From contig CAIUZK010000134.1 in the NCBI GenBank assembly GCA_903903635.1, positions 1-42,613 on the forward strand: a stretch of 42,613 nucleotides of DNA. Direction: 5' to 3'. Position numbers and translations under genes: made by a program. Below the pieces are notes generated by a model. It was not told where the DNA came from. It saw only the letters and a program-made list of their open reading frames with translations, and ran no database searches. The DNA comes from an uncultured Bacteroidota bacterium. GTDB lineage: Bacteria > Bacteroidota > Bacteroidia > Chitinophagales > Chitinophagaceae. How positions within the stretch are numbered: position 1 is the stretch's first letter; every line of letters begins with the position of its first letter. Shown piece after piece: positions 23,601 through 30,648 of this stretch.

Positions 23601-24415
23601 TCAACCCATTAATTTTTTCAGAAGTACTAGAAATTATAAAAGACAAGAATATTGAAGGAAAGTATCGGTTCACAATGAATTACGACTTTTTTGATAAATA
23701 CATACAATATTGCCATAATAATATTGATTTATTAAAAACGACCTATTTACAACAGGACAAATTGACTCCTCACTATGATTTCAACTTTAATCAATTTTTT
23801 AAAATATTAAAACTTGACAATAGTTTCCTGCTTGAGTATATAAAAGAAATTACAGAGGATAGATTTTCATTAAGTTCCAGGGAAAGTAGATATCTATCGA
23901 AAATATGGCAATTAGAAAATGGACAGGAACTTTTTTTAGAAGTTTTCGAATATCTAATCAGTAAAAACCTTTACTCTGTTGATGAACACATATGCGGATC
24001 GTTCTTTTCAGATCTGGACGAATCTTCCAAATCAAAAGCGTTTAATTTCTTAAAAAATCTATTGTTCCAGAATAAAAGAGATGTGAAAATTACTCAGGTT
24101 ATCATTTATATTGTCCGGCATATTTTTTATAACGAATATGAAGGTCTCCTATTATACTTTCTATCCATTAATGATGATATTGAACAATTCAAGCAAATAC
24201 CTTTTTTTGATAACCATTTTATGAGCGATGGAACGGTAAACTGGTATGATGTTAGAGCGGAAGAACTAAATAAAATCCTCAATATACTCAATAAAATAAA
24301 AGAAAAATCGTATAGATATTCCTCGCATAAAGTCTATATTAAAGAACGAATAGATGATGAGAAAAGGTTTGCTGACCATGAACGGAAGAGGAATTTTCTT
24401 GAAAGTAACTTTTGA
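20654..24415 (+). CDS. STAND NTPase with N-terminal PD-(D/E)XK-like nuclease domain (Avs/nSTAND3-type defence protein)
   Basis: 1253 residues in three parts. (1) Residues 1-165: a restriction-endonuclease-like domain, with KGTPDTFFTLPNGKYILVEY (51-70) giving D55 and E69 of a PD-(D/E)XK site, but T71 where the classical Lys would be. (2) About 195-480: a STAND NTPase with Walker A GPPGIGKS (216-223), Walker B YLIFIDDAN (266-274), TVRDY (300-304) and the GxP-type motif GNPRLA (357-362). (3) About 480-1253: a long helical region without recognised repeats, the usual place of the sensor. In Avs-type proteins the C-terminus binds a phage protein and the oligomerised NTPase activates the nuclease. 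The gene is much more AT-rich than its neighbours, stands alone and is followed by a HigBA pair, as in a transferred defence insert. The family is well supported; anti-phage function is inferred. Confidence 0.85.
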   Translation: MTKLQEIENKLLSVNDAVFQNVCDAYLFYTEPNFQDINRTGSQKGKQKTTKGTPDTFFTLPNGKYILVEYTTKSNKKNEKAFLDKVIEDLDKCLNENETGIKHSEISKIIYCFNTTISLENSNLLKEYCRKQNVKLELKGIDTLALGLLGRCVYVAKEFLGITIDTGQILPPNVFIAEYESSGFATKLSNAFHFRNDELNQLINSINNERITILTGPPGIGKSRLALAALECSKQKISSSNILCISNKNAPIHDDLRSRILEDLDYLIFIDDANRQQTNLRQVLYLLKEKRNGKIHIIITVRDYAFEEISALCNDFNPTIISLNKFTDEQLENILKSKDFGNLNNTCIKRVLEIADGNPRLAMMSATVALEKNNLAELDNVSTIYDKYFRSSIADQTLFSNVPLLKTLGVLSFFYTINFEDEVFCNNLYRLFDIDAYMFRESLEKLDRLELIESSSDFMVVKISEQVLSTYFFYKTFLLDKSLDFTILLDNYFDNYSYRIRDTVIPANNTFSFENVYQKIDPYLSDFWRKNSGSEKAILKFLDLFWFYRSDNVFDFIYNKIKSLPILENVVYVFSDENSSNLYSTKDEYLELLFNFFQYPQVTLLPSLELSFDYVKKVPSNYSVLVKKIKSSFIISEDDARLDYYRQNELLHYLKKNSDSGDSIYISTLFLIAPELLKTNLNIVSGGRKRGTISWYRYKLPTNEIIKNYRKNIWTLIIANFRNNSQESEEFLQKYLTDIHDGVKDLIEFDLKFVLIFFGKVLDKKKFSHCFLVQKFLKVYNGYKIKHTGFQKLKIKFIGESYRIFNVLTFDMLHGKDDEDFILLPYDEYQKKKELEIKKSIVFKSVSDFRIFYKIYVELFLWNKSNISYSFDIILGENTINNPDLGLKILKEILNTCNQTNYVPWRPFEFYIQNNSSKMCVNLYKTFINIDFKQKAWWVLNMIHFLPKELITIDKSNDFTQLLKDRQLDTCVDFAFLIKLVPVNPLIFSEVLEIIKDKNIEGKYRFTMNYDFFDKYIQYCHNNIDLLKTTYLQQDKLTPHYDFNFNQFFKILKLDNSFLLEYIKEITEDRFSLSSRESRYLSKIWQLENGQELFLEVFEYLISKNLYSVDEHICGSFFSDLDESSKSKAFNFLKNLLFQNKRDVKITQVIIYIVRHIFYNEYEGLLLYFLSINDDIEQFKQIPFFDNHFMSDGTVNWYDVRAEELNKILNILNKIKEKSYRYSSHKVYIKERIDDEKRFADHERKRNFLESNF

Positions 24416-24444
24416 GAATAAGTCCGCCCATTTTAAAATTTCCT

Positions 24445-24475
24445 TTGCAACCTGTCACGTTTAGCGTTACATTTG
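24445..24475 (+). promoter_or_regulatory. promoter of higBA
   Basis: TTG (24445-24447), 20 bases, TACATTTG (24468-24475): a full consensus match. Transcription would start at about 24480, the very base of the GTG start codon of higB. Confidence 0.75.
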
Positions 24476-24479
24476 TATT

Positions 24480-24758
24480 GTGATCGTTTCTTTCAGACAT
24501 AAGGGCCTAAAACTTTATTACGATAAGGGGGATAGCTCTAAACTGCAGCCGCAGCATGTAGGTAAAATACGACTGATACTTACCCGTTTGGACGCGTGTT
24601 CTACGGCAGCGGAGATGCAGGTTCCGGGATATGATTTGCATGCGCTTTCGGGCAATCTGAAGAATTTCTGGTCGGTAAAGGTAAATGGCAATTACAGGAT
24701 CATTTTCAGGTTTGAAGGAGACAATGTATTTGATGTAGATTATTTAGATTACCATTAA
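24480..24758 (+). CDS. higB: HigB-family toxin (RelE superfamily)
   Basis: A 92-residue protein that fits the HigB/plasmid-maintenance killer family end to end: FRHKGLKLYYDKGD, H-V-G-K-I-R-L-I-L-T-R-L-D-A, MQVPGYDLHALSGN, W-S-V-K-V-N-G-N-Y-R-I-I-F-R-F and the closing VDYLDYH. HigB toxins cut mRNA on the ribosome. The start is a GTG; no ATG is available, and a full promoter ends four bases before it, so the message may be leaderless. higA follows after 10 bases, in the usual toxin-first order. Its base composition is close to that of the core genes, unlike the STAND gene before it. Confidence 0.92.
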   Translation: MIVSFRHKGLKLYYDKGDSSKLQPQHVGKIRLILTRLDACSTAAEMQVPGYDLHALSGNLKNFWSVKVNGNYRIIFRFEGDNVFDVDYLDYH

Positions 24759-24768
24759 AAACCAGCAT

Positions 24769-25080
24769 ATGGCGATGTTTAATCCAGCCCATCCGGGCGA
24801 ACTGATAAGAGAAACAATTGAGGCGCTTCGGGAAGAGTCGGGGAAGCCTTATACTATACAGGAAATTGCAGATGGCTTGCTAACCACCCGCAAAACACTA
24901 TCAGCTATTATCAATGGTAAGCAATCTGTAACAACAGAAATGGCCATTAAGCTTGCTGCTGCTTTTAAAAATACAACACCTGAATTCTGGCTCCAGGCCC
25001 AGTCCAATTATGATCTGGCCGCAGCAAGGCGCATTACTGATACCAAGGGAATTACTGTATTCTGGAAGCCTGCTGCTTAA
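24769..25080 (+). CDS. higA: HigA-family antitoxin (XRE helix-turn-helix)
   Basis: 103 residues. The N-terminus MAMFNPAHPGELIRETIEAL is the HigA signature; the helix-turn-helix is IQEIADGLLTTRKTLSAIIN (about 28-47), followed by GKQSVTTEMAIKLAAAF and TPEFWLQAQSNYDL. HigA binds and silences HigB and represses the shared promoter. The gene is 10 bases behind higB and clearly its partner. An RmlD-like gene starts 62 bases after its stop without an obvious promoter and may receive read-through. Confidence 0.93.
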   Translation: MAMFNPAHPGELIRETIEALREESGKPYTIQEIADGLLTTRKTLSAIINGKQSVTTEMAIKLAAAFKNTTPEFWLQAQSNYDLAAARRITDTKGITVFWKPAA

Positions 25081-25142
25081 AGGCAATTGAAACAAACTTG
25101 AGTCCATTTATTAATTTTAGCCTACAATATCAATTCAAAAAC

Positions 25143-26021
25143 ATGAAAGTATTTATATCCGGTGCATCCGGGCTGGTTGGGGGAAATTGTTTGAAACATT
25201 TTAAGGAGCAGGGTTGGGAAACTGTGGGTTCCTATTTTTCGTTTGAGACCGATGATACTGTATTCTACGATACACTGAACCAGGACCATCCGTATAATTT
25301 CAATGTGGCTGAGTTTAAGCCTGATGTGATCGTGCATTGCGGCGCACTTACCCATGTGGACTATTGTGAAGATCATGTGCAGGAGAGTTATGAAAAAACT
25401 GTGCAGAGCACCATCAACCTCATTAAACTGGCCAATGAATGCAAGGCCCGCATGGTATACATCTCTACCGACTATGTATATGATGGCGTGAATGGCCCTT
25501 ACAGGGAAGATGCTCCATTCAATCCGTTAAGTGTGTATGCACGGCATAAGCTGGAAGCAGAACAACTGGTGATGAGGGATATTGCCAATCCGCTGGTGAT
25601 GAGGGTAACCAATGTGTATGGCAATGAGCTGAGAGGAAAAAACTTTGTTGCCCGCATTATTGACCAATGCAGAAACAATCAAAAACTGACATTAAAACTA
25701 CCTTACGATCAGTATGCCTCTCCCGTTAATGCATGGGATATAGCACGGGCTATGTATCTGCTGCTCAGGGATGGTAAAAGCGGTATCTACAACATGGGTG
25801 GAACAGATTATGTAAACCGTGTGGAACTGGCGTTGCGTGTGCTGAGCTACTTCCCGGATGCGGAATATGACCTGATACCCATAAGCACGGAGGCCATGAA
25901 GCAGCCAGCCGCAAGACCATTACTTGGCGGATTTGTGAAAATGAAATTCAGTAATGAATACCCTGAGTTTTTGTTTGGGAATATAGATAGTTATGTAAAG
26001 GAAGTTATTTCACGATCTTAA
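25143..26021 (+). CDS. RmlD-like NAD(P)-dependent sugar reductase
   Basis: A 292-residue short-chain dehydrogenase starting MKVFISGASGLVGGNCL (Rossmann glycine motif at 7-13). VDYCEDH, YISTDYVYDG and the catalytic Y-x-x-x-K in VYARHKLEAE match the RmlD substrate-binding family (dTDP-4-dehydrorhamnose reductase). No other dTDP-rhamnose genes (rmlA, B, C) are nearby, so it could serve another sugar or act in an unlinked pathway. The start is the ATG at 25143; a longer frame from TTG 25098 lacks support. The last 12 bases overlap the end of the convergent PolX-family gene. Confidence 0.83.
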   Translation: MKVFISGASGLVGGNCLKHFKEQGWETVGSYFSFETDDTVFYDTLNQDHPYNFNVAEFKPDVIVHCGALTHVDYCEDHVQESYEKTVQSTINLIKLANECKARMVYISTDYVYDGVNGPYREDAPFNPLSVYARHKLEAEQLVMRDIANPLVMRVTNVYGNELRGKNFVARIIDQCRNNQKLTLKLPYDQYASPVNAWDIARAMYLLLRDGKSGIYNMGGTDYVNRVELALRVLSYFPDAEYDLIPISTEAMKQPAARPLLGGFVKMKFSNEYPEFLFGNIDSYVKEVISRS

Positions 26022-27665
26022 AAACTCTTCGAACTGTTTCAAGGTAAAACTACTCAGATTGCGCTCCTTAGTGAGCCCACCCTTCTGTGCCACCATAACA
26101 CCATAGTAAGTATCGTGATACCCCTCTACTGCGTGGGCATCGGGATCTATTGAGAGCAGCACACCTTTTTCAAGTGCATATTCTATCCATCTCCAGTCGA
26201 GGTCGAGCCTGCGTGGGTGGGCATTAATCTCCAGCACCACTTTGTGTTCGGCACAGGCATCGATGATGGCTTTATGGTCGAGCGGATAACCTTTACGCGA
26301 TAGTAGCAGCCTGCCGGTGGGGTGGCCCAGGATTCGGGTATATGGATTACGGATAGCGGTGAGCACCCGGTCCATGGCTTTCTCCTGCGACATTTTCAGA
26401 TTGCTGTGCACAGAGGCTATTACCAGATCGAAGGTAGCCAGTACCTGCGGACTATAATCGAGGCTGCCATCGCTGAGTATATCCGACTCAATACTTTTAA
26501 ATATCCTGAATGGAGCCAACCTGGCATTCAATGCATCAATCTCCTGATGCTGGGCTGCAATGCGGTCGGGTTTAAGTCCGCCTGCATAGAAAGCAGATTG
26601 CGAGTGGTCGCTGAGCACAAGGTATTCGAGCCCGGCAGCAATGGCGGCCTTTGCCATTTGCTCGATGGTATTTACGCCATCGCTCCATGTAGAGTGTGAA
26701 TGGATAATACCCCTGATATCGGATGGCTGAATAAGCAACGGTAATTTATGCTGTGCGGCTATATCCAGAATAGCTGTGGTTTCCCGCTGCATTGGGGGGA
26801 TGAAATCCAACCCATTGGCTATGAATATTTCTTCTTCAGATGAAGGTGCATCCGGAATATGATAGCGACTATTAAATGCAGTTAAAAACTCGTCGCTTCC
26901 AGTGGTCGTGAATAATTTGCTATAAAAATGTTGTTTATCCGTAAGGTGGAATTTGAGCCGGGGTTGACCAGGAAGGGTCACCCTGAGGCAATCATCCGAT
27001 TCATATTCTACGACTGCATTTTCTATTTCACCAAATTCTTCATTGATCAATTCTTTATCTATATCCGTTACAATCTCTACAAATTCCAACGTCTCATTTT
27101 GCCTTCTTACATCGCCTGTTAGCGAGCATAAATTATCTGGATTATTGGCCAGCAATTGCTTTACTATTGTATTACTGAATACCTCAACCTCGGCCCATAA
27201 ATGGAAGCCCAGGTTCTGCTTGAAATAAACAATATTCTGGAGTACACTTTCCTGGGTCTTAGCTCCGAAACCTTTGAGGGTAACCAGGCGGTTTTCCTGG
27301 CAGGCATACTCCAACTCTCCCAACGACTCAATGCCCAGTTCATTCCATATAACCGAAATCTTTTTAGGGCCCAGGCCTTTTATCTGGAGCATCTTTATAA
27401 TACCCGGAGGTGTATTGGCTATCAGTTCTTCCAGTTGCGGCAACTTACCTGTGGCTTGCAGTATCCTTATTTTTTTGCCTGTAGCCTCCCCTATTCCCCT
27501 GACATTGAACAATTCGGCATCGTCCATGGTTGCTATTTCGGCAGGCAGGCGCTCAATGTTAAACGCTGCATTGCTATAGGATTTCGACTTAAAGCTGTTC
27601 TCACCATGAATATCCATCAATTTGGACAAGAGGGAGAAATGGTCGGCAATTTCGTAATTGTTCAT
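26010..27665 (-). CDS. polX: PolX-family protein with intact PHP domain and degenerate polymerase site
   Basis: 551 residues in bacterial PolX layout: helix-hairpin-helix motifs (FNVRGIGEATGKKI; LQIKGLGPKKI; TLKGFGAKT) in the first 150 residues, a polymerase-beta-like palm at about 150-300, and a C-terminal PHP domain from about 325 (HSHSTWSDG, YLVLSDHS, ESDIL, VHSNL, ILGHPTG, NAHPRRLD, DPDAH). All PHP metal ligands are present, so 3'-5' exonuclease or AP-endonuclease activity is expected. The nucleotidyl-transfer motif, normally G-S-x-R-R then D-x-D, reads TGDVRRQNETLEFVEIVTD, and the third Asp region reads PRLKFHLTD: the catalytic aspartates appear to be lost. Its own promoter lies upstream at 27684-27714. 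Confidence 0.9.
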   Translation of the reverse strand: MNNYEIADHFSLLSKLMDIHGENSFKSKSYSNAAFNIERLPAEIATMDDAELFNVRGIGEATGKKIRILQATGKLPQLEELIANTPPGIIKMLQIKGLGPKKISVIWNELGIESLGELEYACQENRLVTLKGFGAKTQESVLQNIVYFKQNLGFHLWAEVEVFSNTIVKQLLANNPDNLCSLTGDVRRQNETLEFVEIVTDIDKELINEEFGEIENAVVEYESDDCLRVTLPGQPRLKFHLTDKQHFYSKLFTTTGSDEFLTAFNSRYHIPDAPSSEEEIFIANGLDFIPPMQRETTAILDIAAQHKLPLLIQPSDIRGIIHSHSTWSDGVNTIEQMAKAAIAAGLEYLVLSDHSQSAFYAGGLKPDRIAAQHQEIDALNARLAPFRIFKSIESDILSDGSLDYSPQVLATFDLVIASVHSNLKMSQEKAMDRVLTAIRNPYTRILGHPTGRLLLSRKGYPLDHKAIIDACAEHKVVLEINAHPRRLDLDWRWIEYALEKGVLLSIDPDAHAVEGYHDTYYGVMVAQKGGLTKERNLSSFTLKQFEEFLRS

Positions 27666-27683
27666 TGGCTATTGAAGTAGGGT

Positions 27684-27714
27684 CAAATGTAGAAATCAGA
27701 AAGTTCTGAATCAA
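27684..27714 (-). promoter_or_regulatory. promoter of the PolX-family gene
   Basis: On the minus strand: TTG (27714-27712), 20 bases, TACATTTG (27691-27684), then the ATG 18 bases further on at 27665. A full match to the Bacteroidota consensus. Confidence 0.75.
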
Positions 27715-27851
27715 AAATAAATTAGAAAGAAATTGAAGTACTAATGAATAAACAATGACCGAGGAAGTTGGTAACGTTATTAAAATAGGGCTCAACTGAA
27801 TAATTCAAAATTGAAATTCTTCTCCGATGAAATTTACGGAATTATTACTTA

Positions 27852-28367
27852 TCAATTTGTCGAGTTATAGCGTAAGGTCTTAATCCAAACGTTTTTTTGA
27901 AGGTATTTCATTAGGGGGCCATTTGAATAATATCTACCAGTATTCAAGAAATAAAAATCACCTGAAAAACTACTACAAATAATTCTTAATGATTTCCCGT
28001 TAGCATAGAGTTCAAAGTGTAAACGGACATCAATACCATTTATCCCTCGATCAATACCATCATTAAAAAAAGAAAACAGGCTATCGTAAACAGCAAATTC
28101 TTTCGACCCTTTTTCTAAAACAATTTGCTTCTTTATATCTTTAAATATCCATTTAAAAGATTCGCAACTCACAGTGGCAATTGTGCCCAGACCCGGCTCA
28201 TCAACATAATCAATCACAATCTTATCGCATCTTGCTGTATCATTAAAAATACTGACCTTTCTTATACTATCAGCCATCACTTCTGCAATCCTATCCTTAC
28301 GAGGATTAATATTATTGCATTGCGCAAAGAACATTAAAATAAGCAATGTGGCAATGGTGTATTTCAT
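27852..28367 (-). CDS. putative lipoprotein, unknown function
   Basis: A 171-residue protein starting MKYTIATLLILMFFAQCNN: a short signal with lipobox FAQC (Cys17), then a polar domain rich in beta strands (CDKIVIDYVDE, GTIATVSCESFKWIF, GIDVRLHFELYANGKSLRII, GDFYFLNTG). No family recognised. A frame extends 11 codons upstream but has no signal-like start, so the ATG at 28367 is used. It is convergent with nothing and divergent from the gene at 28931, with a repeat copy between them. Confidence 0.7.
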   Translation of the reverse strand: MKYTIATLLILMFFAQCNNINPRKDRIAEVMADSIRKVSIFNDTARCDKIVIDYVDEPGLGTIATVSCESFKWIFKDIKKQIVLEKGSKEFAVYDSLFSFFNDGIDRGINGIDVRLHFELYANGKSLRIICSSFSGDFYFLNTGRYYSNGPLMKYLQKNVWIKTLRYNSTN

Positions 28368-28475
28368 GCAGAATAGTTCAACTGGAAAATGCAAAAACAA
28401 TATACAATAATCACCAATAATAATCTCCGGAATTTTTACCCACCATCTTCGAAAATCCCGATTTCAAATTCCCTT

Positions 28476-28556
28476 AGGAACGTTGATGAAATAACTTCCA
28501 CAAAATAGCTCTCATTTCAATACAAAAGATGCGGAAGTTATTTTGAAAGCTTCACT
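28476..28556. repeat. inverted-repeat (MITE-like) element, copy 3, 81-base miniature
   Basis: The left arm AGGAACGTTGATGAAATAAC, continuing TTCCAC, and the right arm (28531-28556, GCGGAAGTTATTTTGAAAGC, continuing TTCACT) are inverted copies; AAATAACTTCC/GGAAGTTATTT is an exact 11-base pair. Only about 29 bases of unrelated sequence separate the arms. All internal landmarks of the larger copies are missing, so this is a solo pair of ends. Confidence 0.7.
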
Positions 28557-28587
28557 TACCATAATTATATAATTTAATCTGTGAAAA

Positions 28588-28860
28588 TTATTTTGTCCCA
28601 ATTCCTAAGCCCATCAGTAGCAGGAGCGTATATCTATATTCATCCCATTTTTGCGGCAATAATTTCAGTAACATTTGCCGGAGAAAAATAACCCGGATAA
28701 AATTATTGGCAACCATACTGATCTTTACCGGCGTATACATGGTCAGTTTTGGATTCCGCAGAAAAAACACCATTTCACCTGATATTATTATGCCTGAATA
28801 GATTTTCGGGAGGCAACTCCTCCTCTTTTCCCATTTCCCATACCCCCAAATAATTTCCAT
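28588..28860 (-). CDS. doubtful small frame, possibly a gene remnant
   Basis: A 90-codon frame on the minus strand ending LLLLMGLGIGTK, with a hydrophobic, basic middle (VANNFIRVIFLRQMLLKLLP). It has no signal peptide, no known family and no promoter seen; the N-terminal third reads unlike protein. It may be the decayed end of a membrane protein or chance. The spacer 28401-28930 otherwise holds only repeat copy 3. Confidence 0.2.
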   Translation of the reverse strand: MEIIWGYGKWEKRRSCLPKIYSGIIISGEMVFFLRNPKLTMYTPVKISMVANNFIRVIFLRQMLLKLLPQKWDEYRYTLLLLMGLGIGTK

Positions 28861-28930
28861 ACCATTTTACACCATAAATGTTTAAAATACAAAAGAAAAT
28901 ATTATCTTGCATTTCTAAATTGTAAACAAT

Positions 28931-29386
28931 ATGAAACAACTACTATTAATTCTATGCATGGGCTTTACCGTAAACTCTTCTTTCGCCCAGGAAAGATCTC
29001 TTCAGCACGCCATTCAGGACAAACACCACAATGTTGTTGCCTATATCAAAAATGGGGTTGTTACGAGTGCCGGCAACCAATTTCTGGGTGAATTTAAACC
29101 AGTCAATGGCGAATTGTCAATTACCGACAAAAACCATACTGTTATCGGCTACCTGGCACAAGGAAAAAATGTGCTTGATGCAAATCATAAAATGCTAGGC
29201 TCAATAAACAGCGATGGCAAGGGCACTACTACAGTTTCCGTTTTGGATGCCGGCAATAATAAAATAGGATCAATTAATTTCGAAACCGGTGTTGTTACCG
29301 ATAAAATGGTCAACCTCATAGGTTATGAAATGGATACGGAAGTAATGTGGGCTGCGCCTTACTTTTTCTTCTTTAAATTCCAATAA
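28931..29386 (+). CDS. secreted protein of short beta repeats (5-fold beta-flower-like)
   Basis: 151 residues with a Sec signal peptide (1-19, ending SSFAQ). The mature part is made of about five repeats of 20-25 residues with the pattern h-x-D-x-x-x-x-h-x-G-x-h-x-x-G: HNVVAYIKNGVVTSAGNQFL, HTVIGYLAQGKNVLDANHKM, NKIGSINFETGVVTDKMVNL. This regular pattern fits the small Bacteroidota beta-flower proteins. The C-terminus PYFFFFKFQ ends in aromatic residues and carries no T9SS domain, so it is likely periplasmic or outer-membrane-associated. The function is unknown. A strong terminator follows. Confidence 0.72.
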   Translation: MKQLLLILCMGFTVNSSFAQERSLQHAIQDKHHNVVAYIKNGVVTSAGNQFLGEFKPVNGELSITDKNHTVIGYLAQGKNVLDANHKMLGSINSDGKGTTTVSVLDAGNNKIGSINFETGVVTDKMVNLIGYEMDTEVMWAAPYFFFFKFQ

Positions 29387-29400
29387 TATACTATAACTTA

Positions 29401-29450
29401 TAGCCCTGCTATTACCATTTTAATTAATTGTAACAGCAGGGCTATTTTTA
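29401..29450 (+). terminator. terminator after the beta-repeat protein
   Basis: TAGCCCTGCT (29401-29410) pairs with AGCAGGGCTA (29435-29444), extended by TTAC/GTAA with one bulge, and is followed by TTTTTA. Confidence 0.8.
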
Positions 29451-29500
29451 TGCCAACTAATTCACTTATTCCTTAATTTTACCTTTCAAATTCAAAACTC

Positions 29501-30412
29501 ATGAGGAGATATTCTACACTGTTTTTATCATTATTAATCTCGGGCGCTGCCATTGCACAGATTCCTAATCCAAGCTTCGAATCATGGACTGCACACACTG
29601 GCTACGATACTCCTGATAGCTGGGGTAACACCAATTCGTTCACTACGCTTGCAAGTGTTTTCACCTGCGAAAAAGGCACAACAGGCGCGCCATCGGGCTC
29701 AAGCTACCTTAAGCTTACTTCAAAATCAGTACCCATGGTGGGTGTTGTACCTGGTGTAGCTGTTACCGGCACAATAAGTGTATCTGGCACTACTTATGGT
29801 GTGAGTGGTGGTTTTGCTTACAACCAGCGCCCTGCCAACCTTACAGGTAGTTGGGAATATATGGCTGCCGGCGCCGACCATGGCCAGATTGCAGTGTTTT
29901 TATCTAAATGGAATATGGCATTAAACAAAAGAGATACAGTCTCCTTTACCAATTATGCCGTTCCTGGCTTACCTGGCATGGTGATGGTTTGGGCTACCTT
30001 CTCCATTCCACTTACTTATCAGGGCGGACAATACCCTGATTCTGCAATGATTCTTGTCTCTTCCAGTACAGCTACACCGGTAGCCAACAGCTATATCTAT
30101 TTGGACAATCTTGCTTTTGCAGGAAATGTACCATCAGGCGTTGTAACCGTGGTTAATGATCATGCCGAAACAACCATCTACCCTAATCCGGCTAAGGATA
30201 AAGCCACAATTTATTATTACAGCCTGCTCAGTGGCAATGTAAACATCAGTATTACTGATATTGCAGGTCGTACCATAAAAAATATCACAGCTCCGGTAGT
30301 TAACGGATCTAATAATATTTCTCTTGACCTTACGGGTATCATAAAAGGCAACTACATCATTAATCTTTCTGATGGCGTTGGTTCTGAATCTAAAAAACTG
30401 ACCATCGAATAA
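29501..30412 (+). CDS. T9SS cargo protein, PCMD-like carbohydrate-binding fold
   Basis: 303 residues: signal peptide (1-19, SGAAIAQ), a beta-sandwich-like region (IPNPSFESWTAHTGYDTPDS onward, to about 215) and a C-terminal T9SS type A sorting domain (about 228-303: TTIYPNPAKDKATIYYYS, NISITDIAGRTIKNI, NYIINLSDGVGSESKKLTIE). The opening N-P-S-F-E-x-W with a later YPDSAMILVSSS and YLDNLAF is the pattern of the putative carbohydrate metabolism domain (PCMD) family. It should be exported through the outer membrane and fixed to the surface or released. It is the closest relative of the next gene, with strong terminators on both sides. Confidence 0.82.
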   Translation: MRRYSTLFLSLLISGAAIAQIPNPSFESWTAHTGYDTPDSWGNTNSFTTLASVFTCEKGTTGAPSGSSYLKLTSKSVPMVGVVPGVAVTGTISVSGTTYGVSGGFAYNQRPANLTGSWEYMAAGADHGQIAVFLSKWNMALNKRDTVSFTNYAVPGLPGMVMVWATFSIPLTYQGGQYPDSAMILVSSSTATPVANSYIYLDNLAFAGNVPSGVVTVVNDHAETTIYPNPAKDKATIYYYSLLSGNVNISITDIAGRTIKNITAPVVNGSNNISLDLTGIIKGNYIINLSDGVGSESKKLTIE

Positions 30413-30435
30413 ACGATTTTTAAAAAAACCGTTTT

Positions 30436-30466
30436 AAAGGCGGGCTATTAGCCCGCCTTTATTTTA
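30436..30466 (+). terminator. terminator between the paralogous T9SS genes
   Basis: AAAGGCGGGCT (30436-30446), 3-base loop, AGCCCGCCTTT (30450-30460): a perfect 11-base stem followed by ATTTTA. Confidence 0.88.
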
Positions 30467-30648
30467 CCGGATAATGATATTGGATTGACTATCATGCAGT
30501 TTATCGAAACCTGCAATTCAATTAATTTACTCAGGATATATACCCCTGCTTCCATTTGCTTTCTACCCGGAGAGCCAGTACCAATTACATCATTATTTAC
30601 CCTAATTTTGCAAAAGTATCCGAGGATCTAAGTCCCGGTACACATACA

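Noticed and set aside
28588-28860. Minus-strand frame of 90 codons as a solid membrane protein gene
   Set aside because: Only the last third looks protein-like; no signal, promoter or family. Kept only as a low-confidence remnant.
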